Positions 22,776 through 26,519 of a stretch of 26,519 bases of DNA are shown piece after piece. Both the position numbers and the translations under genes were made by a program. The stretch's first letter is position 1. Each line of letters opens with the position of its first letter. Below the pieces are notes generated by a model. That model was not told where the DNA came from. It did not search any database and saw only the letters and a program-made list of their open reading frames with translations. Source of the stretch: JAZKBN01 sp040388605 (lineage in GTDB: Bacteria > Bacteroidota > Bacteroidia > Cytophagales > Flexibacteraceae); the NCBI GenBank assembly GCA_040388605.1, contig JAZKBN010000080.1, positions 1 through 26,519 on the forward strand, in the 5' to 3' direction.

Positions 22776-23789
22776 TTAAGGCATATTCTGAGGTTCTTTA
22801 TAATTATCCTGCTCAAGTTGGCAGCAAACACTGGGTTTTGGCAGAAGCTTATAGAGGATATTGTAATCATCTAAATTATACAATGTTCTGCCAATAGTGC
22901 AGTAAGCTCTTGTTCCGCCGTGTTCGCTGTATCTTATAACTGAATTCATTTTTAAAGTACCGTTCTTCTGCCTGGTACATGAAATAAGGCAGTTCCCGAC
23001 AATTGCTTTGAAATGTTTGGTGCCCAGGTACCCTGTAACCACATCTATATTGCCGCAATGTACTTTTGAGCTGAAGCTCTTAATTACTTTGGCTTTAAGA
23101 TGCCCGACAGCTTCCGTTTTATTATTTACAGCGAAGTTCTCGTGTGAAACGGCGCTTACTTCAAAAATCTCGGCATTCGGAATTATAAAATGTGAATATA
23201 TAAACGAGGAATCCTGTCGGGAAAGTGCCGTATTTTGGGGTTGGGTAAGTAGTTTTAGAGCATCAGCATAAGTAATTAGATCGAATCCATACGAAGCCAA
23301 ATTAGCCATTTCCAATTTGGTATAATACTGGATTGTTATATCAAATGGTTGCGTTGCCTGAATAAATTTCCCAAAGTCGGTTGAAGAGTATTTAGCTCGG
23401 CCTTTAAACTCGGTTGAGATTTTTCCCGTTAAAATACCTCTGGAGCCTGAATCTAAAATAAAATTCTCACCATCAGCTATTGACGGATACCGAACAGTTT
23501 TTTTGCTGATTTCATCATATATGCTGAAACCTTGCGGTTTTTGAAGGAATTCCAGGTACTTAGCGTTTACCCCGCCCTTTAAAACCTTGTTCACTTTTAC
23601 CTGGGCTACCCTACGGTACTCACCATTATTCATTCTTAATATTTTGCTTTCGGTAATTGTACCGTCAACTATAACATCCGATGATTCCACCAGCTTTTTG
23701 AGCCCGGCAGTGTCCGGTTTAACCTCGTTCTGCCCAAACCCCTGCCAACAGCAAAAAAGCATAAGCAATGCAATAAAGTACTTTTTCAT
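22776..23789 (-). CDS. Secreted two-domain paralog of the LLPKP family (member 4)
   Basis: 337 aa with signal peptide MKKYFIALLMLFCCWQGFGQ. The N-terminal half has SSDVIVDGTITESKILRMNN and VKVNKVLKGGV; the C-terminal half has IPNAEIFEVSAVSHENFAVN, KAKVIKSFSSKVHCGNIDVV, CLISCTRQKNGTLKMNS and YNILYKLLPKPSVC. Both halves follow the pattern [AD]-x-[IV]-[FV]-[ED]-G/A then a V-x-K-[SV]-[FL]-strand, so I infer a duplicated domain. The arrangement (edge strand, K-x-F-x-G, CG and later Cys) recalls the netrin/TIMP-type OB fold, but this is a weak pattern-level reading. No catalytic residues. Last of four same-strand paralogs, 40 bp after the previous one. Function unknown. Confidence 0.8.
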   Translation of the reverse strand: MKKYFIALLMLFCCWQGFGQNEVKPDTAGLKKLVESSDVIVDGTITESKILRMNNGEYRRVAQVKVNKVLKGGVNAKYLEFLQKPQGFSIYDEISKKTVRYPSIADGENFILDSGSRGILTGKISTEFKGRAKYSSTDFGKFIQATQPFDITIQYYTKLEMANLASYGFDLITYADALKLLTQPQNTALSRQDSSFIYSHFIIPNAEIFEVSAVSHENFAVNNKTEAVGHLKAKVIKSFSSKVHCGNIDVVTGYLGTKHFKAIVGNCLISCTRQKNGTLKMNSVIRYSEHGGTRAYCTIGRTLYNLDDYNILYKLLPKPSVCCQLEQDNYKEPQNMP

Positions 23790-23829
23790 TTTATAAGAGA
23801 TGACGTTAATCGCTCGGCCACATTAATAA

Positions 23830-25008
23830 TTAGTCTGTTTTAATTGCCGAACAGATTTCAGGTTTTGGCAGCAAAGAATAAATTGAATTGTAATGTTCAA
23901 TATTAATAACCTGCCCTTTTCCATAAAAGAAAACGGCCTTTTCTGTTCCCGATCCAAGGTATTTAACAAAGTCATTCCTATACAATTGATTGTCTTTATG
24001 CATACTGCATGAAAACAAGCCAACACCGGAATTGGCAGAGTTATGCGAGGAACTAATCTCTGTATAATTATCTGAACCGGGGCCGGAAACGATACCACTG
24101 ACAACGCCTGTAATTATTCTATATTCACCGCAATGTATATTTTTACTGAAGCTTTTTATTACCCTGACAGTGAGCAAGCCGTACGGCGCCGATTTTTTGG
24201 AAGCAGCGTAATTAATATGGCTTAAAACCTCGGCTTCAAAAATATCAGCGCCGGGAACAAAGAACCGCTTATCAAGTACTTTTTGCTCTTCCGCAGTTAT
24301 GCCGGGTATTTGCCCCAAAGCCAATGCTTCCTCGCGCTTCATCTTCTTTCCTAGCCCATGCAATGAATCAGCAGGCTCAGCGAAACTTGCTTTCGGAATT
24401 ACTTTTTTCTTAACAAGCGGAACCTGGATGTTCCGTTTGCCCGCCACAATCTCCCTCAGATATGAGTGAAAATCATTAAGCCCTATATAACCTAATTCCG
24501 GGCACCTCACAAGTACCTGCAGGCTGTTGTCCACATCGTTGGGCGTGTGGTCGAAACCACTGATCATTTCAAGCGGGGCTGTAGCAGTGTTCTTATTAAA
24601 GGCCGGTATTTTTACCCTGTCATTCTTACATGCAAAGGTTAAGGTGCAGCCTTTCGTCGGTACAAACCTGTTATGCGACGATGGTGCAAAAGAACGCGTC
24701 TCGCCGGTTTTGGGGTCTGTGTATTCGCCTACGGGTTCCAGCCATACCTCTGCTAAATCTCCTGTATGCAGGCCTTTAAAAGCTTTGGTTACTTTAAACT
24801 CTGCTACCGATACATAAACAGTTTGGCTGTAATGCAGCAACGGCGTAGGTGCAATGTATAAAGGTTTCAGCATCTCACCTTCGAATACATAAGGCGTTGA
24901 AGTTATAAAATCCTCGAACTCCTTCTTCGTTGCAAATTTTTTGCTTCCTTGTGCGAATGCGCCAAAAAACAGGAGCCAGAACAGAATGGAAAACAAGGGT
25001 GTTTTCAT
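23830..25008 (-). CDS. Secreted two-domain paralog of the LLPKP family (member 3)
   Basis: 392 aa with its own signal peptide (MKTPLFSILFWLLFFGAFAQ), unlike those of the other three. N-terminal unit: STPYVFEGEMLKPLYIAP, VAEFKVTKAFKGLHTGDLAE, FVPTKGCTLTFACKN. C-terminal unit: VPGADIFEAEVLSHINYA, LLTVRVIKSFSKNIHCGEYR, GVGLFSCSMHKDNQ, IYSLLPKPEICSAIK. It is the longest member and has two units like the 22776-23789 gene, while the two upstream members have only the C-terminal type. A 120-bp repeat carrying a promoter-like sequence lies just upstream. Probably exported to the periplasm or outside; no T9SS tag and no lipobox. Function unknown. Confidence 0.8.
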   Translation of the reverse strand: MKTPLFSILFWLLFFGAFAQGSKKFATKKEFEDFITSTPYVFEGEMLKPLYIAPTPLLHYSQTVYVSVAEFKVTKAFKGLHTGDLAEVWLEPVGEYTDPKTGETRSFAPSSHNRFVPTKGCTLTFACKNDRVKIPAFNKNTATAPLEMISGFDHTPNDVDNSLQVLVRCPELGYIGLNDFHSYLREIVAGKRNIQVPLVKKKVIPKASFAEPADSLHGLGKKMKREEALALGQIPGITAEEQKVLDKRFFVPGADIFEAEVLSHINYAASKKSAPYGLLTVRVIKSFSKNIHCGEYRIITGVVSGIVSGPGSDNYTEISSSHNSANSGVGLFSCSMHKDNQLYRNDFVKYLGSGTEKAVFFYGKGQVINIEHYNSIYSLLPKPEICSAIKTD

Positions 25009-25024
25009 CTATAAAAAATTTAAT

Positions 25025-25144
25025 TGTGAGTCACAAACATCTGTATGATTCAATTGTAATCCAAATTAAGATTAATTTTTATGCAAAAGGTAATCTTAAG
25101 ATCATTTTATTTCAAAGTCATTTCCCCTTTTACTCGATACGCTT
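25025..25144. repeat. ~120-bp direct repeat, copy A
   Basis: About 95% identical to 25800-25916 by eye, with a few substitutions and short indels. It spans the gap upstream of the gene at 25008 and runs over the stop codon into the last ~12 codons of the gene 25107-25781. It contains AAGATTA/TAATCTT as an inverted repeat and a promoter-like pair of boxes. Confidence 0.9.
25034..25065 (-). promoter_or_regulatory. Promoter-like pair in repeat copy A
   Basis: On the minus strand TTTG (25065-25062), 20 bp, then GATGTTTG (25041-25034), which matches TAnnTTTG except for its first base. The spacing is that of Bacteroidota promoters. It lies 26 nt before the ATG at 25008, and the same arrangement recurs in copy B before the ATG at 25781. 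Confidence 0.35.
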
Positions 25145-25781
25145 CAAATCCAGCCTTATCCAATATTTTAAAATCTTGCCTATTGGGCTCAGTGACCTTA
25201 TTTGAGGCATCGTTCATCTCACGAAGCTCTGGCTTACGTTTAAGCTCTGTGCAAACTGTTGGTTGCGGAAGCAGATCATAAATCAGATTAAAGTCTTCCA
25301 CCCTTATCCATCGTTTTGTACCCGTTTCATCTCTTCCCAAAAACATGCTTGCGCAATTTCCGCCATCTATACTATAGGAGAATTGCGTAACGATTTTAAG
25401 CATACCGTTTTCTAATTTGCTGCAAGAAAACAATCCGCTGCCAATAAGAGTGCTGTTTCCATGCCATCTCCTCTGTTTAGAATAGGTCTTTTTTCCAGTA
25501 TCGTAGATTTTGCCGCCGTAAGGCTCTGTAAGAATTTTATATTCCCCGCATGCTATACCTGGACAGAAACTCTTGTGAACCTTTACTGTAGCCACACCAT
25601 ATGTACCTGTTTCGTCTCTAAACGATTCAGCATTAATAACAGTACCTTCAAATATGAGGTTTCCCGGCTTCAAGAAATAGTTATTGATAAAGTCTCTTTC
25701 TTTTTCTGTGAGATTAAGCTTCTGCCCAAACCCCTGCCAACTGCATAAAAGCATCAGCAATGCAATACAATACTTTTTCAT
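25107..25781 (-). CDS. Secreted single-domain paralog of the LLPKP family (member 2)
   Basis: 224 aa. Signal peptide MKKYCIALLMLLCSWQGFGQ is almost the same as in the genes at 25973 and 22776. One unit follows: KPGNLIFEGTVINAESFRDE, VATVKVHKSFCPGIACGEYK, GSGLFSCSKLENGMLKI and IYDLLPQPTVC. Then comes a charged tail of ~47 residues (from TELKRKPELREM to YRVKGEMTLK) absent from the annotated product of its neighbour. The last ~12 codons lie within a direct repeat whose other copy is non-coding, so the tail may have been gained or may be degenerating elsewhere. Function unknown. Confidence 0.8.
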   Translation of the reverse strand: MKKYCIALLMLLCSWQGFGQKLNLTEKERDFINNYFLKPGNLIFEGTVINAESFRDETGTYGVATVKVHKSFCPGIACGEYKILTEPYGGKIYDTGKKTYSKQRRWHGNSTLIGSGLFSCSKLENGMLKIVTQFSYSIDGGNCASMFLGRDETGTKRWIRVEDFNLIYDLLPQPTVCTELKRKPELREMNDASNKVTEPNRQDFKILDKAGFEAYRVKGEMTLK

Positions 25782-25799
25782 ATATAAATAGTATTAAAA

Positions 25800-25916
25800 T
25801 GTGAGTCACAAACATCTGTATGATTCAATTGTAATCCAAGTTAGATTAATTTTTATGCAAAAATTAATCTTAAGATCGTTTTATTTCAAAGTCATTTCCC
25901 CTTACTCGATACGCTT
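25800..25916. repeat. ~120-bp direct repeat, copy B
   Basis: Partner of 25025-25144. Here the repeat is wholly between genes. It contains a perfect 12-bp stem AGATTAATTTTT/AAAAATTAATCT with loop ATGC (about 25842-25869), which is disturbed in copy A, and the same promoter-like boxes (CAAACATC at 25809-25816, CAA at 25837). Confidence 0.9.
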
Positions 25917-25972
25917 TTCACCCTTATTTTTTCCACCGGCGGCTTCGGTGCAATTACATCCGGATTATATCC

Positions 25973-26506
25973 CTATTCTTTTTCGCCACATATAACAGGT
26001 TTGGGAAGCAGGGTATATAAATTGGCATAATCGTCAGTCACAATTTGGAGTGTTCGTGTAATTGCCAAAACAGCACGATGAGGTACATTTTCATCAATTG
26101 CATTATAAAGAAAAGCATTGTTTATAACAGCAATGCCATTTTTCCTTGTACATGAGAATAAGGCTTTCTCTTTGAACCCGAACTTGTGTGGCATGGTAAT
26201 CTTACTCTTTTGGCCATTGAGCTTATGAAGAATACCACCTACGGGCGGAGTAGAAATTTCATACCTGCCGCATTCTACTCGTGGATCAAAGCTCTTAAGA
26301 ACATTCAGGGTAAGTAAACCGCAAATACCGCCTTCCTTTTTTTCATAGTTTTCATGGCTTACGGCCTCTGCCTCGAAAATTTCGGCATTGGGTAACAGGA
26401 AGTACTTATTAATGTCGGCCTGTTCCTGCGTAGTAAAACCAAGCTTCTGCCCAAACCCCTGCCGGGAGCATAAAAGCATCAGCAACGCTATACAGTACTT
26501 TTTCAT
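25973..26506 (-). CDS. Secreted single-domain paralog of the LLPKP family (member 1)
   Basis: 177 aa. Signal peptide MKKYCIALLMLLCSRQGFGQ, then one unit: LLPNAEIFEAEAVSHENYEK, LLTLNVLKSFDPRVECGRYE, ALFSCTRKNGIAVINN, DDYANLYTLLPKPVICGEKE. It is close to the C-terminal unit of the 22776-23789 gene (shared PNAEIFE, AVSHEN, SCTR-KNG). It ends at an amber TAG, after which the same frame stays open for 26 more codons (GYNPDVIAPKPPVEKIRVKS, then VSSKGK) to a TGA; the neighbouring paralog has a coding tail at this point, so this one may be truncated. The start is 13 bp from the window edge, so its promoter and any further members are not seen. Confidence 0.8.
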   Translation of the reverse strand: MKKYCIALLMLLCSRQGFGQKLGFTTQEQADINKYFLLPNAEIFEAEAVSHENYEKKEGGICGLLTLNVLKSFDPRVECGRYEISTPPVGGILHKLNGQKSKITMPHKFGFKEKALFSCTRKNGIAVINNAFLYNAIDENVPHRAVLAITRTLQIVTDDYANLYTLLPKPVICGEKE

Positions 26507-26519
26507 AGATTTAAGAATT

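Overview
The window looks like a draft-assembly fragment from a Bacteroidota genome, probably a Chitinophagales/Sphingobacteriales-type environmental lineage. The evidence is four secreted proteins with C-terminal type IX secretion (T9SS type A) sorting domains, several boxes matching the Bacteroidota -7 promoter element TAnnTTTG, a RicT/PSP1 protein with a Bacteroidota-style long tail, and DUF4369-like periplasmic domains. A run of 10 Ns at 21181-21190 marks a scaffold gap inside a gene. I see no rRNA, tRNA, CRISPR array or insertion sequence.

Layout. (1) 1-3011: the 3' part of a large secreted multidomain protein (lectin-like domain, Ig-like repeats, dockerin-like and cohesin-like modules, T9SS tag), closed by a strong terminator. 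(2) 3012-3694: no intact gene; a broken remnant of an outer-membrane beta-barrel C-terminus lies just before a 23-bp-stem terminator. (3) 3695-6774, minus: two paralogous T9SS proteins with RHS/YD-like repeats, separated by a terminator-like hairpin. (4) 7184-10889, minus: purD followed by a ricT-like gene whose product carries a tail of over 400 residues of low complexity. (5) 11112-16150, minus: five tandem paralogs encoding membrane-anchored proteins that resemble the DUF4369 plus helical-linker part of TlpA-like proteins but have no thioredoxin domain; a 30-codon ORF resembling only their membrane anchor lies upstream. (6) 16698-17831, plus: a coiled-coil, multi-TM, zinc-ribbon protein. 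(7) 17967-20451, minus: lutB, a small two-TM pore-loop protein and a PH-like membrane protein. (8) 20833-22730, plus: an NHL-repeat T9SS protein interrupted by the gap. (9) 22776-26506, minus: four paralogous secreted proteins built from one or two copies of a Cys-containing domain, with a ~120-bp intergenic direct repeat that runs into one of the coding regions.

Only purD, lutB and the ricT-like gene belong to well-known families. The rest is mostly envelope and secretome. The most distinctive parts are the two lineage-expanded families: the five-gene anchored DUF4369-like array and the four-gene secreted array. Both appear to have grown by local duplication and have no obvious catalytic residues, so they are the best candidates for uncharacterised envelope systems.
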